Assembly: GCA_027019605.1 (NCBI GenBank)
Contig: JALUWJ010000244.1
Location: 1 to 35,669 of the forward strand
Length of the DNA: 35,669 nt
Source: Henriciella sp.
GTDB taxonomy: Bacteria > Pseudomonadota > Alphaproteobacteria > Caulobacterales > Hyphomonadaceae
Direction of reading: 5' to 3'
This document shows, one piece after another, positions 1 through 7,606 of this stretch. The translations under genes and the position numbers were made by a program. Every line of letters starts with the position of its first letter. Positions within the stretch are counted from its first letter, which is position 1. The notes under the pieces are model-generated. The model saw only the letters and a list, made by a program, of their open reading frames with translations, did not search any database and was not told where the DNA came from.

Positions 1-1285
1 GGTTCTCGACTGCCTTGAAGCAGGCTTCTTCGCCATCAAAGACACGGGCTGGACCCGTGAATTGCAGGCTCTCGAGGCCAGCGACTTTCACGATCGCACC
101 GTCTGGCGCGAGAGAGCCCCAAAGGCCCACAACGCCGCCATTCTCGGTGATTGGCTTGCTCGCCGGATAGATCACTTTCTGGGTCTCATCGAAGCTTAAG
201 TCTTCGAGATAGTCGCCCCAGCTCTTACCAGTCACGGTCAAGCAATCCGGGTTGATAATCTTCTCATCCATAAGCGTTTTCATCAGCATCGGAACGCCGC
301 CAGCTTCGCCGAAATCCTTGGCGACATAGTTTCCGCCGGGCTTCAGATCTGCCACGTATGGCGTGCGCTCAAACACTTCCGCGACATGGCGGAGCGTGAA
401 TTCAACGCCGCACTCATGCGCCATGGCGGGCAAGTGGAGCGCGGCATTGGTCGAACCACCGGTCGCCGCAACCACGATCGCCGCATTCTCAAACGCTTCG
501 CGTGTACAGATCTCGCGTGGGCGCAGATTGTTGGCCACCAAGTCCATGACCACACGGCCGGACGCGCGGGCATAGCCGTCCCGGTCCGTCCAAGGCGCGG
601 GCATCGCCGATGAAAGTGGCAACGCGAGGCCAATCGCTTCGCTGACACAAGCCATGGTGTTGGCCGTAAACTGCCCGCCGCAAGCGCCGTCGCCTGGGCA
701 CGCCACTTTCTCAAGCGCGCGCAATTTATCCGCGCTCATATCATTGGAGCCCGCCGCATGAGCGCCAACCGCTTCAAACACGTCGAGGACGGTGACATCG
801 CGGCCCTCAAAGCTGCCGGGCATGATCGAACCGCCATAAAGGAAGACAGATGGCACATTCAGGCGGAGCATCGCCATCATCATGCCGGGCAGAGACTTGT
901 CACAGCCGGCGACGCCGACCAGCGCATCATAGGAATGCCCGCGCATGGTCAACTCGACCGTGTCGGCGATCCAATCGCGGCTCACCAAGGATGAGCGCAT
1001 GCCTTCATGGCCCATGGCAATTCCGTCAGTCACGGTAATCGTACAGAATTCGCGCGGTGTGCCGTCGGCTTCTTTAACGCCTTCGGAAACCGCATGCGCC
1101 TGGCGCATCAGAGCGGTGTTGCAGGGCGCCGCTTCGTTCCAACAGCTCGCCACGCCCACGAAAGGCTTTTGAATGTCTTTGGTCGACAGGCCCATCGCGT
1201 AATAATAGCTGCGGTGCGGGGCCCGCTCGGGACCTTCCGTAACATGGCGGGAGGGCAGTTTGGATTTATCCCAAGTTTTACTCAT
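1..1285 (-). CDS. ilvD: Dihydroxy-acid dehydratase (partial, C-terminus outside window)
   Basis: Converts 2,3-dihydroxy-3-methylbutanoate or -pentanoate to the 2-keto acid in valine, leucine and isoleucine synthesis, using an Fe-S cluster in the cytoplasm. About 428 codons are visible, reading from ATG at 1285 to the window edge; the family is about 560-620 residues, so the C-terminal quarter is missing. The N-terminus (KLPSRHVTEG...RAPHRSYYYAMGL) is that of the [2Fe-2S] IlvD type. The three cluster cysteines are at C48 (SCWNEAAPCN), C128 (AGCDKSLPG) and C202 (GACGGQFTANTM). The last visible residues include GPARVFDGEE, a conserved motif near the start of the C-terminal domain. The frame is open throughout. 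The start is supported by AAGGA about 9 bases upstream. It follows the isoaspartyl peptidase gene by 67 bases on the same strand, with a hairpin between them. Confidence 0.96.
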   Translation of the reverse strand, partial: MSKTWDKSKLPSRHVTEGPERAPHRSYYYAMGLSTKDIQKPFVGVASCWNEAAPCNTALMRQAHAVSEGVKEADGTPREFCTITVTDGIAMGHEGMRSSLVSRDWIADTVELTMRGHSYDALVGVAGCDKSLPGMMMAMLRLNVPSVFLYGGSIMPGSFEGRDVTVLDVFEAVGAHAAGSNDMSADKLRALEKVACPGDGACGGQFTANTMACVSEAIGLALPLSSAMPAPWTDRDGYARASGRVVMDLVANNLRPREICTREAFENAAIVVAATGGSTNAALHLPAMAHECGVEFTLRHVAEVFERTPYVADLKPGGNYVAKDFGEAGGVPMLMKTLMDEKIINPDCLTVTGKSWGDYLEDLSFDETQKVIYPASKPITENGGVVGLWGSLAPDGAIVKVAGLESLQFTGPARVFDGEEACFKAVEN

Positions 1286-1302
1286 ATCGGCATTCCTTTA
1301 CT

Positions 1303-1327
1303 GCGCTGAGCCTTAGCGGTTCAGCGC
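1303..1327 (-). other. Hairpin in the leader of ilvD
   Basis: GCGCTGA (1303-1309) pairs with TCAGCGC (1321-1327). Two further inner pairs follow after one mismatch, giving a stem of about 10. It lies between the peptidase stop (1353) and the ilvD ribosome binding site. There is no U-run after it on the minus strand, so it is not a standard terminator. It could be an RNA-stabilising or leader structure. Confidence 0.4.
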
Positions 1328-1352
1328 GATCCTGTCACCCGCTCAAAAGGGG

Positions 1353-2366
1353 CTATTCTTGCTCAAAAATCGCTGTTTCCATTCCATCAGGGTCGATCAT
1401 GCCGCGATACATGCCTTTTGAGTTGAAAACATACTCATATTGACCTGCGCCGCCGATCACCACGACCCCGCCATCACCGCCAAGCTCAGCCACCTGATCA
1501 AGTGCGCTGGTGGCCGCCGCGCCGATGCTCTCGCCCGCAAGTTCGACGCGCGCGCAAATCGTCTTGGCCACAGCGACGCGGATGAAATACTCGCCATGGC
1601 CCGTGGCAGAAACTGCACATACGCCATTCTGCGCATAAGTCGCGGCACCGATCAGCGGAGAGTCGCCAATCCGGCCCGCAGCTTTCGCGGTCATGCCGCC
1701 GGTTGTTGTCGCCGCTGCAAGGTTGCCGTCCGCATCAATCGCAACGGCGCCAACGGTGCCATGACGATCGGCATCGGTTCGCTCGCGCTCACGTAAGACA
1801 CGTTCCAAAGACTGCCGGCGGCGCTCAGTATCGAAGTAGGAATTGTCGACCAATTCCAAGCCAACCGATTCCGCAAACGCATCAGCGCCCGCGCCCGCAA
1901 ACATCACATGCTCTGACTGATCCATAACCGCACGCGCGGCCAAGATCGGGTTCTTCACGCGCTTCACACCCGCGACGGCGCCCGCATCGCGCTGATTGCC
2001 GCTCATGATCGAAGCATCGAGTTCGTGTTCAGCCGCAGCGGTAAAGACCGCGCCCTGTCCTGCATTGAACAGCGGATCATCTTCCATCGGGATGACAGCG
2101 GCCTGGACCGCATCGACCGCAGACCCGCCATTGCGCAGGATTTCTGCCCCCGCCTCAAGCGCGGTTTCGAGCGCCGCGGTGTAGGCGGCCTCGCGTTCTG
2201 CGGTCATGTTCTCGCGCAGGATAATCCCAGCGCCGCCATGGATGACCAGTCGCCATTCCGGTTGATCTTCTCCTGAGACCGGGGTGACCTCTTCAACTGT
2301 TTCCTGAACCGGGCCTTGGCAGGCGGCGATCAGAACAGAGGCTGCGACAAGCACAGTGCGAAACAT
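1353..2366 (-). CDS. Isoaspartyl peptidase / plant-type L-asparaginase, predicted lipoprotein
   Basis: N-terminal-nucleophile hydrolase (family T2) that cleaves isoaspartyl dipeptides and asparagine after autocleavage into two subunits. Of 337 residues, the mature start is seen at HGGAG (about residue 47). The nucleophile is T204 in HGTVGAVA, followed by the substrate motifs RIGDSPLIGA and ATGHGE. The N-terminus (MFRTVLVAASVLIAACQGP) has a hydrophobic stretch ending in a lipobox-like IAAC with C16. This suggests a lipid-anchored envelope enzyme; many bacterial homologues are cytoplasmic or lack this anchor. The ATG at 2366 is chosen because AGGAG lies about 5 bases upstream and the signal peptide starts there; the longer open frame runs into valS. 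It starts 10 bases after the valS stop, so the two are probably co-transcribed. Confidence 0.9.
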   Translation of the reverse strand: MFRTVLVAASVLIAACQGPVQETVEEVTPVSGEDQPEWRLVIHGGAGIILRENMTAEREAAYTAALETALEAGAEILRNGGSAVDAVQAAVIPMEDDPLFNAGQGAVFTAAAEHELDASIMSGNQRDAGAVAGVKRVKNPILAARAVMDQSEHVMFAGAGADAFAESVGLELVDNSYFDTERRRQSLERVLRERERTDADRHGTVGAVAIDADGNLAAATTTGGMTAKAAGRIGDSPLIGAATYAQNGVCAVSATGHGEYFIRVAVAKTICARVELAGESIGAAATSALDQVAELGGDGGVVVIGGAGQYEYVFNSKGMYRGMIDPDGMETAIFEQE

Positions 2367-2376
2367 GGCGGTCTCC

Positions 2377-5340
2377 TTAGATGGCGGCGAGTTGCTCCCG
2401 AGCGAGGCTAAGCTTGTCGCGCGTGCCCTGCAAGTCAGCCAGGCGTTCGCGTTGTTCGGCCACGACTTCTGCTGGGGCTTTGGCCACGAAGGCCTCATTT
2501 CCGAGCCGCTTTTCAAGGCCTGTGATCTCACCGGTGAGCTTGCCGAGTTGCTTGTCGAGGCGCGCAACTTCTTCGCTGGCATCAATCAGGTCCGCGATTT
2601 CCAGAACCACGGTCGCTTCATCGACAACGGTTTTGACCGATCCTGCTGGCGCGGCGTCGGCGAGGTCAAACTTCTCCAAACGCGCCAGACGCATGATGAC
2701 ATCGCGGTGCGCATCGACGCAGCGTGCGGTCTCTGCATTGGCGCCGGTCAGGCTGACCGGAACCTTCGCCCCGGCCGGAACATTCACGTCTGAGCGAACG
2801 GACCGAATTTGCGAAATGATGCGCAGCACCCAGCCAAGCTCATCCGCGGCGGCTTGATCTTCAAACCCGCCTTTGAGGCCTGGCCAGCTTTGCTGCATCA
2901 GGAAGTCTGAGCGCTCCGCCGTCTGCTCCCACAGCACTTCGGTAATGAATGGCATGAACGGGTGCAGCGCGACATAGGTCTGCTCTAGGATCCAGCCGAG
3001 AACAGCCTGGGTTTCTTTTTTAGCCGCAGCGTCTTCGCCGCCCAAAATGGGCTTGGAGAGTTCGAGATACCAGTCACACAACACGTCCCAGGTGAAGTGA
3101 TAGGCCGCGCTCGCGGCATCATTGAAGCGATAGTCTTCGATTGCCTCAGAAACAGTTACCGTACATTTGTACAGCTCACCGACGATCCACTTATTTATCG
3201 ACAATTCAAGGCTTTGCGGATCAATCGAACCACCAAATTGCGCTTCGTTCATTTGTGCAAAGCGCGTTGCGTTCCAGAGTTTCGTTCCGAAATTACGATA
3301 GCCGGCAACCCGCTCAACCGACAGGTTGATGTCTCGCCCCTTGGTTGCCATGGCCGCCAAAGTGAAGCGCAGCGCATCGGCGCCATAGGCGTCAAAACCT
3401 TTCGGATAGCGTTTGCGGGTGGCCTTCTCGACCTGCGGGGCTTTTTCGGGTTGGCGCAGGCCTGTGGTCCGCTTGGCGACGAGCGCGTCAGCTTCAATCC
3501 CGTCAATCAAGTCGACCGGGTCGATGACATTGCCCTCAGACTTGGACATCTTTTTACCGTTCTCATCGCGAACGATGGCGTGGATATAGACGTCCTTGAA
3601 CGGCACTTCCCCATCCATGAACTTGATGCCCAGCATCATCATCCGGGCGACCCAGAAGAAGATAATGTCAAACGCCGTGACCAGCGTCGCGCCCGGATAG
3701 AAGGTCTTCAAACCGTCGGTTTCTTCCGGCCAACCCTGCGTCGAGAATGGCCAGAGCCCGGAGCTGAACCAAGTGTCGAGGACGTCTTCATCTTGGGCGA
3801 GTTCAACACCGGCGCCCGCCATGGACTGCGCTTCAGCCTCGGTCTCAGCGCAATAATGGTTTCCGTCAGCATCATACCAAACCGGGATCCGGTGCCCCCA
3901 CCAGAGTTGGCGAGAGATACACCAGGGCTCGATATTCTCCATCCAATTGTAATAGGTCCGGTCCCAATTCTCGGGCACGAATTTGGTCTTGCCAGAGCGC
4001 ACCGCTTCAATCGCGGGTTTGGCGAGCGTTTCGGCATCCACAAACCATTGGTCCGTCAGCATCGGCTCGATGACAACGCCGGAGCGATCGCCGAAGGGCT
4101 GCATGATTTTCTTGTTCTCGACATAAGGGACAAGCGGCGCCTCAGTCTCCTCATCCTTATGCTTGGGATCCGCGATCATCACAGCATTGCCCTCAGCGGT
4201 GATATCCGCAACCACGGCTTTGCGCGCTTCAAAGCGATCCAGGCCGCGATACTGATCCGGGACCAGGTTCATTGCGGCGATCTTGGCTTCGTCGAATTCT
4301 TCTTGGCCTTCGGCAATCCGCTGGGCGACCTCGGCAACCGCCGCATAGTCCTCGCCATCGGCGCGCATGAAGCCCTTTTCGTCCATCAGGGCATACATCG
4401 GAATGCCCCCGCGTTTGGCGACCTGATAGTCATTAAAGTCGTGCGCGCCGGTAATTTTCACCGCACCTGAGCCGAAATTCGGGTCCGGATACTCGTCAGT
4501 GATGATCGGGATCAGGCGGCGATGCTCTTTCGGGCCGACCGGGATCTCACACAGTTTGCCAACGATTGGGGCATAGCGCTCATCACTCGGGTGCACCGCA
4601 ACCGCGCCATCACCGAGCATGGTTTCAGGCCGCGTCGTCGCAATCGAGATATAATCGCGCTCTTCTTCCAGCGTGACATTCCCGTCCTCATCCTTCTCGA
4701 CATAGGTATAGGTCTGGCCACCGGCGAGCGGGTATTTGAAGTGCCACATATGGCCGTCGACTTCTTTATTCTCGACTTCGAGATTTGAAATCGCGGTCTG
4801 GAAATGCGGGTCCCAATTGACCAGGCGTTTGGCGCGATAGATCAGGCCTTCATTATAAAGATCGACGAAGACTTTATTGACCGCAACATTCATCTCTGGA
4901 TCGAGCGTGAACTTGGTGTTCTCCCAATCACAGGATGCGCCAAGGCGTTTCAGCTGATTGAGGATGGTGCCGCCAGACTGCTCTTTCCACTCCCAGACCT
5001 TATCGATGAAAGCATCGCGTCCCATAGACCGGCGATCTTGATTGCCGCTGGCGGCAAGCTGACGCTCGACGACCATTTGCGTCGCGATGCCCGCATGGTC
5101 CATGCCGGGCTGCCAGCGCACATTCTTTCCGCGCATCCGCTCAAACCGGCAGAGAATGTCCTGAACCGTATTGTTCAGCGCATGGCCCATATGCAGGCTG
5201 CCGGTCACGTTTGGCGGCGGGATCATGATCGCATATGGCTCAGCCGATGTGTCCATACTCGGCCGGAAACAGCCCGCATCTTCCCAGCGCTGATAGATAC
5301 GCTGTTCGTGGGCTTTTGGGTCAAAACGCTGGTCGATCAT
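2377..5340 (-). CDS. valS: Valyl-tRNA synthetase
   Basis: Charges tRNA-Val in the cytoplasm. The 987 residues are close to the family's usual length of about 900-1000. The class I signatures are HMGH at residues 50-53 (preceded by PPPNVTGSL) and KMSKS at 597-601. The CP1 editing domain contains TTRPETMLGD and GAVKITGAHDFND. The C-terminal 70 residues or so form the charged coiled-coil arm typical of ValRS (RLDKQLGKLTGEITGLEKRL). An insertion with KRTTGLRQPEKAP shortly after KMSKS is, as I recall, normal for alphaproteobacterial enzymes. There is no clear Shine-Dalgarno before ATG 5340. A strong terminator-like hairpin lies only about 35 bases upstream, after popZ. Confidence 0.98.
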   Translation of the reverse strand: MIDQRFDPKAHEQRIYQRWEDAGCFRPSMDTSAEPYAIMIPPPNVTGSLHMGHALNNTVQDILCRFERMRGKNVRWQPGMDHAGIATQMVVERQLAASGNQDRRSMGRDAFIDKVWEWKEQSGGTILNQLKRLGASCDWENTKFTLDPEMNVAVNKVFVDLYNEGLIYRAKRLVNWDPHFQTAISNLEVENKEVDGHMWHFKYPLAGGQTYTYVEKDEDGNVTLEEERDYISIATTRPETMLGDGAVAVHPSDERYAPIVGKLCEIPVGPKEHRRLIPIITDEYPDPNFGSGAVKITGAHDFNDYQVAKRGGIPMYALMDEKGFMRADGEDYAAVAEVAQRIAEGQEEFDEAKIAAMNLVPDQYRGLDRFEARKAVVADITAEGNAVMIADPKHKDEETEAPLVPYVENKKIMQPFGDRSGVVIEPMLTDQWFVDAETLAKPAIEAVRSGKTKFVPENWDRTYYNWMENIEPWCISRQLWWGHRIPVWYDADGNHYCAETEAEAQSMAGAGVELAQDEDVLDTWFSSGLWPFSTQGWPEETDGLKTFYPGATLVTAFDIIFFWVARMMMLGIKFMDGEVPFKDVYIHAIVRDENGKKMSKSEGNVIDPVDLIDGIEADALVAKRTTGLRQPEKAPQVEKATRKRYPKGFDAYGADALRFTLAAMATKGRDINLSVERVAGYRNFGTKLWNATRFAQMNEAQFGGSIDPQSLELSINKWIVGELYKCTVTVSEAIEDYRFNDAASAAYHFTWDVLCDWYLELSKPILGGEDAAAKKETQAVLGWILEQTYVALHPFMPFITEVLWEQTAERSDFLMQQSWPGLKGGFEDQAAADELGWVLRIISQIRSVRSDVNVPAGAKVPVSLTGANAETARCVDAHRDVIMRLARLEKFDLADAAPAGSVKTVVDEATVVLEIADLIDASEEVARLDKQLGKLTGEITGLEKRLGNEAFVAKAPAEVVAEQRERLADLQGTRDKLSLAREQLAAI

Positions 5341-5373
5341 GTTTTACGGTCCGGTCGGGTCTTGGGTAGAATC

Positions 5374-5401
5374 GAAAAAGGCGCGCCAGATCTGGCGCGC
5401 C
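5374..5401 (-). terminator. Factor-independent terminator after popZ
   Basis: A perfect 22-bp palindrome (5380-5401) has arms GGCGCGCCAGA and TCTGGCGCGCC. On the minus strand it is followed at once by CTTTTTC. It begins about 30 bases past the popZ stop. The GC-rich stem plus U-run is a textbook intrinsic terminator. Its position about 35 bases before the valS start is notable. Confidence 0.85.
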
Positions 5402-5430
5402 CGTCTCTTTAGCAGAGGAATTGTGTGGGT

Positions 5431-6135
5431 CTAGCCAGCCATGCGTGCAATTCGCTGCACTTCGGCTTCCACATGCTTCTCGACGATCCCTGGCAGGTTC
5501 TCGTCGAGCCATTCTTTCAGCATTGGGCGCATCATCTCACGCACCAAGCCTTCAATCGTTGTTGTGCCACCTGCTTCTTCGCCGAACTCGACGTTTGAAA
5601 GCAGTTTGCCAAGCGCACCTGCAGCTGCGGTGACGGTGGCGGTATCGGTTAGCGGAGCAGTCTTTGCGACCATTGGAGCTTCCTCTTCAATCACGGGCTC
5701 TGGTTGAGGCTCAGGAGCAGGTTCGAACGTGTCTTCGACAGGCTCGGCTTCCGCCTCAACAAAGTCTTCAACCCCTTCAAATTCAGTTTCTTCAAAGCTC
5801 TCGAAATTGTCTTCTTCAACGACGAAATCTAAGGCGTCATCTTCATCAGCTTCGAGGCCCGGTGCGACGTCTTCAGTGATGTCTTCCATCGACTGACTGA
5901 TCGCAGCAAGAACGTCTTCTTCGCTCTCGACGGTGGTTAAGTCTTCAGCCTCAGCTTCAATTTCGTCTTCGAACACGCTGTCATTCTCGGCAAAAGCTTC
6001 CGCCTCGACTTCAGGTTCCGGCGCCGGAGCGTCATCGTCGGCAATGATTTTGCGGATGGAAGAAAGAATCTCTTCCATGGTCGGTTCTTTTTGTGCTTGC
6101 TCGGCCATATCCACGTCCACTGAGTTTGCTTCCAT
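5431..6135 (-). CDS. popZ: Polar organizing protein PopZ (DUF2497 family)
   Basis: PopZ self-assembles into a matrix at the cell pole, tethers the ParB-parS centromere and recruits cell-cycle regulators in Caulobacter and relatives. The 234-residue product has the three expected parts. There is an N-terminal helix (EPTMEEILSSIRKIIADDD, near residues 18-36). A long acidic, Pro/Glu-rich disordered linker follows (about 37-155). The C-terminal oligomerisation helices contain LVREMMRPMLKEWLDENLP and IVEKHVEAEVQRI. The upstream ATG at 6135 gives the longest product. A second ATG at 6108 (MAEQAQKEPTMEEIL) lines up better with known PopZ starts, and neither has a strong ribosome binding site. It lies between a TolC gene and valS, an arrangement I recall from Caulobacter. 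A CtrA-like box lies just upstream. Confidence 0.93.
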   Translation of the reverse strand: MEANSVDVDMAEQAQKEPTMEEILSSIRKIIADDDAPAPEPEVEAEAFAENDSVFEDEIEAEAEDLTTVESEEDVLAAISQSMEDITEDVAPGLEADEDDALDFVVEEDNFESFEETEFEGVEDFVEAEAEPVEDTFEPAPEPQPEPVIEEEAPMVAKTAPLTDTATVTAAAGALGKLLSNVEFGEEAGGTTTIEGLVREMMRPMLKEWLDENLPGIVEKHVEAEVQRIARMAG

Positions 6136-6160
6136 TAACCGGCTACTTCAGGTCGGTTAA
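6135..6160. repeat. Inverted repeat TTAACCG...CGGTTAA at the popZ start
   Basis: TTAACCG (6135-6141) and CGGTTAA (6154-6160) are perfect inverted arms separated by 12 bases, overlapping the first popZ ATG. TTAA-type half sites fit binding by CtrA-like response regulators, but the spacing here is not the classic N7. It could also form an RNA hairpin hiding the first start codon. Confidence 0.45.
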
Positions 6161-6171
6161 TAAGGGATTAC
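6157..6171. promoter_or_regulatory. CtrA-like box (TTAA-N7-TTAC) upstream of popZ
   Basis: TTAA (6157-6160), seven bases, then TTAC (6168-6171) matches 7 of 8 defined positions of the CtrA consensus TTAA-N7-TTAA. A GANTC site (GATTC, 6189-6193), the CcrM methylation motif, lies nearby. Both fit cell-cycle control of popZ, but a 7/8 match can arise by chance and no expression evidence is available. Confidence 0.4.
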
Positions 6172-6211
6172 TTAGTAAACTAGCACGCGATTCTTGTTCC
6201 ACCTAACTCGC

Positions 6212-7519
6212 CTAGTAGGCGAGGCTTCCCATCGCGCGTAATAATTGATGAGCGGCAACAAATGCGTCGCGGCGCGCATCGATCAATCCTAGGCGCGCCT
6301 CTAGAAGCTGCTGCTCTTGATCGAGCACATCTAGCGTCGTGCGGGTCCCGACGCTGAGCTCTTCCTGGGCGCCTTCATATGCGATTTCCGCCGCTTCGAC
6401 TTGGCGCTCTGAAGCTGTAATCGCCTGCTCTGCAGCGATATTGCCATACCAGGCTTGGGCAATGCTTGCCGTGATTTGGCGCTCGGCATTGATGGTTTGC
6501 AATCGGGCTTGTTCGCGCTCCAACCGTGCGGCGCGCACACGGCTGCGCAGGATACCGCCCTGGAACAAAGGCACGCTGCCCTGCGCTAACAGTCTCAATT
6601 GCGTGTCTCGATAATTGTCTGGCGGCAGGGTCGCCACGCCTGTCTGTGTGATCACGCTGGCTTCAATATCAAAGGTTTCCTGCGCACTGGCCGTCCCAAC
6701 CAAAGACAGACTTGGTTTGCTTTCGCCTTTGGCACTGCGGACCGCTTGCGCTGCCGCTTTCTCGGCCTGGCGCAGCGCAATCAAATCGGGATTCTCTGCC
6801 AGAGCGGATTGCAGCGCTGCCTCATAGGTTTCAGGAATTGCTGGCGCCTCAGATACCGGCGACAGCACGCCAGCGGGTTGCCCCACAAACACTTCATAGA
6901 CCGCAAGCGAGGATTCCAACTGCGCTTCAGCGCCGGAAAAGGCCGCCTTCGCCCCCTGTAAGCGCGCTTCGGCTTGCTTCACGTCAGTACGGGTCGCAAA
7001 GCCCACGTCGAAACGGTCTGTCGCGGCCCGCAATTGTTCTTCCAAAAGCGCCACGCTATTGGCGCGAATTCGGATCGCCTCTCGGTCGCGCAGCACGTCG
7101 ACATAGGCGGTGACCACGTTCAGAATCAGGTCCTGAGAGACGCCGTCAAATTGCGCATTGGCGGCGAGAATGCCTGCCTTTGCCTGATCAATTCCAGCAT
7201 CGATCCGCCCGCCTGTGTACAGTGGTAGCGTCGCCTGCAATTGCGCTGAGGCAATCGGGCGATCACCAAGATTGAAGGCAATTGGCTGATTGCTATCGAG
7301 CGATTCATAGCCGCCAGACGCCGACAAATCGACAGTCGGAGCCCTTGCGCCGCGCGCTTGGTTCAATTGCTCGCGCGCAATTCCAAGCTCTGCCCGCTGC
7401 ACATCCAAAGACGGGTTTGTCTGGAAAGCCGTAATCAGTGCGTCCTGTAGCGTTTCGCTTTGTCCCGGCAGAGCCAAGACGAGCGCAGACAGGGAAACCA
7501 GAAAAGATTTACGCAGCAT
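6212..7519 (-). CDS. tolC: TolC-family outer membrane channel protein
   Basis: Outer membrane trimeric channel used by type I secretion or RND efflux systems. The 435 residues start with a signal peptide (MLRKSFLVSLSALVLALPGQS, cleavage near 20-22), then two homologous outer-membrane-efflux repeats. The hallmarks are LQDALITAFQTNPSL near the start, LPLYTGGRIDAGIDQAK in the first half and its counterpart VPLFQGGILRSRVRAAR in the second. The C-terminus has the typical SVGTRTTLDVLDQEQQLLEAR and ends in an aromatic residue. AGAGG precedes ATG 7519. No membrane-fusion or inner-membrane partner gene is nearby, so its partner is encoded elsewhere. In Caulobacter the channel next to popZ serves S-layer secretion (recalled, not tested). 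A 19-bp palindrome lies 53 bases upstream. Confidence 0.93.
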   Translation of the reverse strand: MLRKSFLVSLSALVLALPGQSETLQDALITAFQTNPSLDVQRAELGIAREQLNQARGARAPTVDLSASGGYESLDSNQPIAFNLGDRPIASAQLQATLPLYTGGRIDAGIDQAKAGILAANAQFDGVSQDLILNVVTAYVDVLRDREAIRIRANSVALLEEQLRAATDRFDVGFATRTDVKQAEARLQGAKAAFSGAEAQLESSLAVYEVFVGQPAGVLSPVSEAPAIPETYEAALQSALAENPDLIALRQAEKAAAQAVRSAKGESKPSLSLVGTASAQETFDIEASVITQTGVATLPPDNYRDTQLRLLAQGSVPLFQGGILRSRVRAARLEREQARLQTINAERQITASIAQAWYGNIAAEQAITASERQVEAAEIAYEGAQEELSVGTRTTLDVLDQEQQLLEARLGLIDARRDAFVAAHQLLRAMGSLAY

Positions 7520-7571
7520 GGGAGGCCTCTTTTTATCTTTATCGCATTCCTATTTAGTGCACATTCAAAAA

Positions 7572-7590
7572 AAGTGAACACTGTTCACTT
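7572..7590. promoter_or_regulatory. 19-bp palindrome upstream of tolC: operator or terminator
   Basis: Perfect arms AAGTGAACA (7572-7580) and TGTTCACTT (7582-7590) flank one central base. The symmetry and the TGAACA/TGTTCA core resemble TetR-family operators that often control efflux channels. On the minus strand the arm is followed by a T-run, and it sits 16 bases after the stop of the preceding gene. It could therefore instead be a weak AT-rich terminator, or serve as both. Confidence 0.5.
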
Positions 7591-7606
7591 CTTTGTCGCG
7601 ATCGCA

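Noticed and set aside
343-714. Possible frameshift in ilvD, because only short open frames in other phases are complete here
   Set aside because: Reading from ATG 1285, the correct frame is open to the window edge and shows all three cluster cysteines and the C-terminal GPARVFDGEE motif; the short frames are shadows.
3097-4470. 457-codon open frame on the plus strand
   Set aside because: It lies fully antisense to valS, which has all synthetase motifs; the product resembles no family and reflects GC-rich codon bias.
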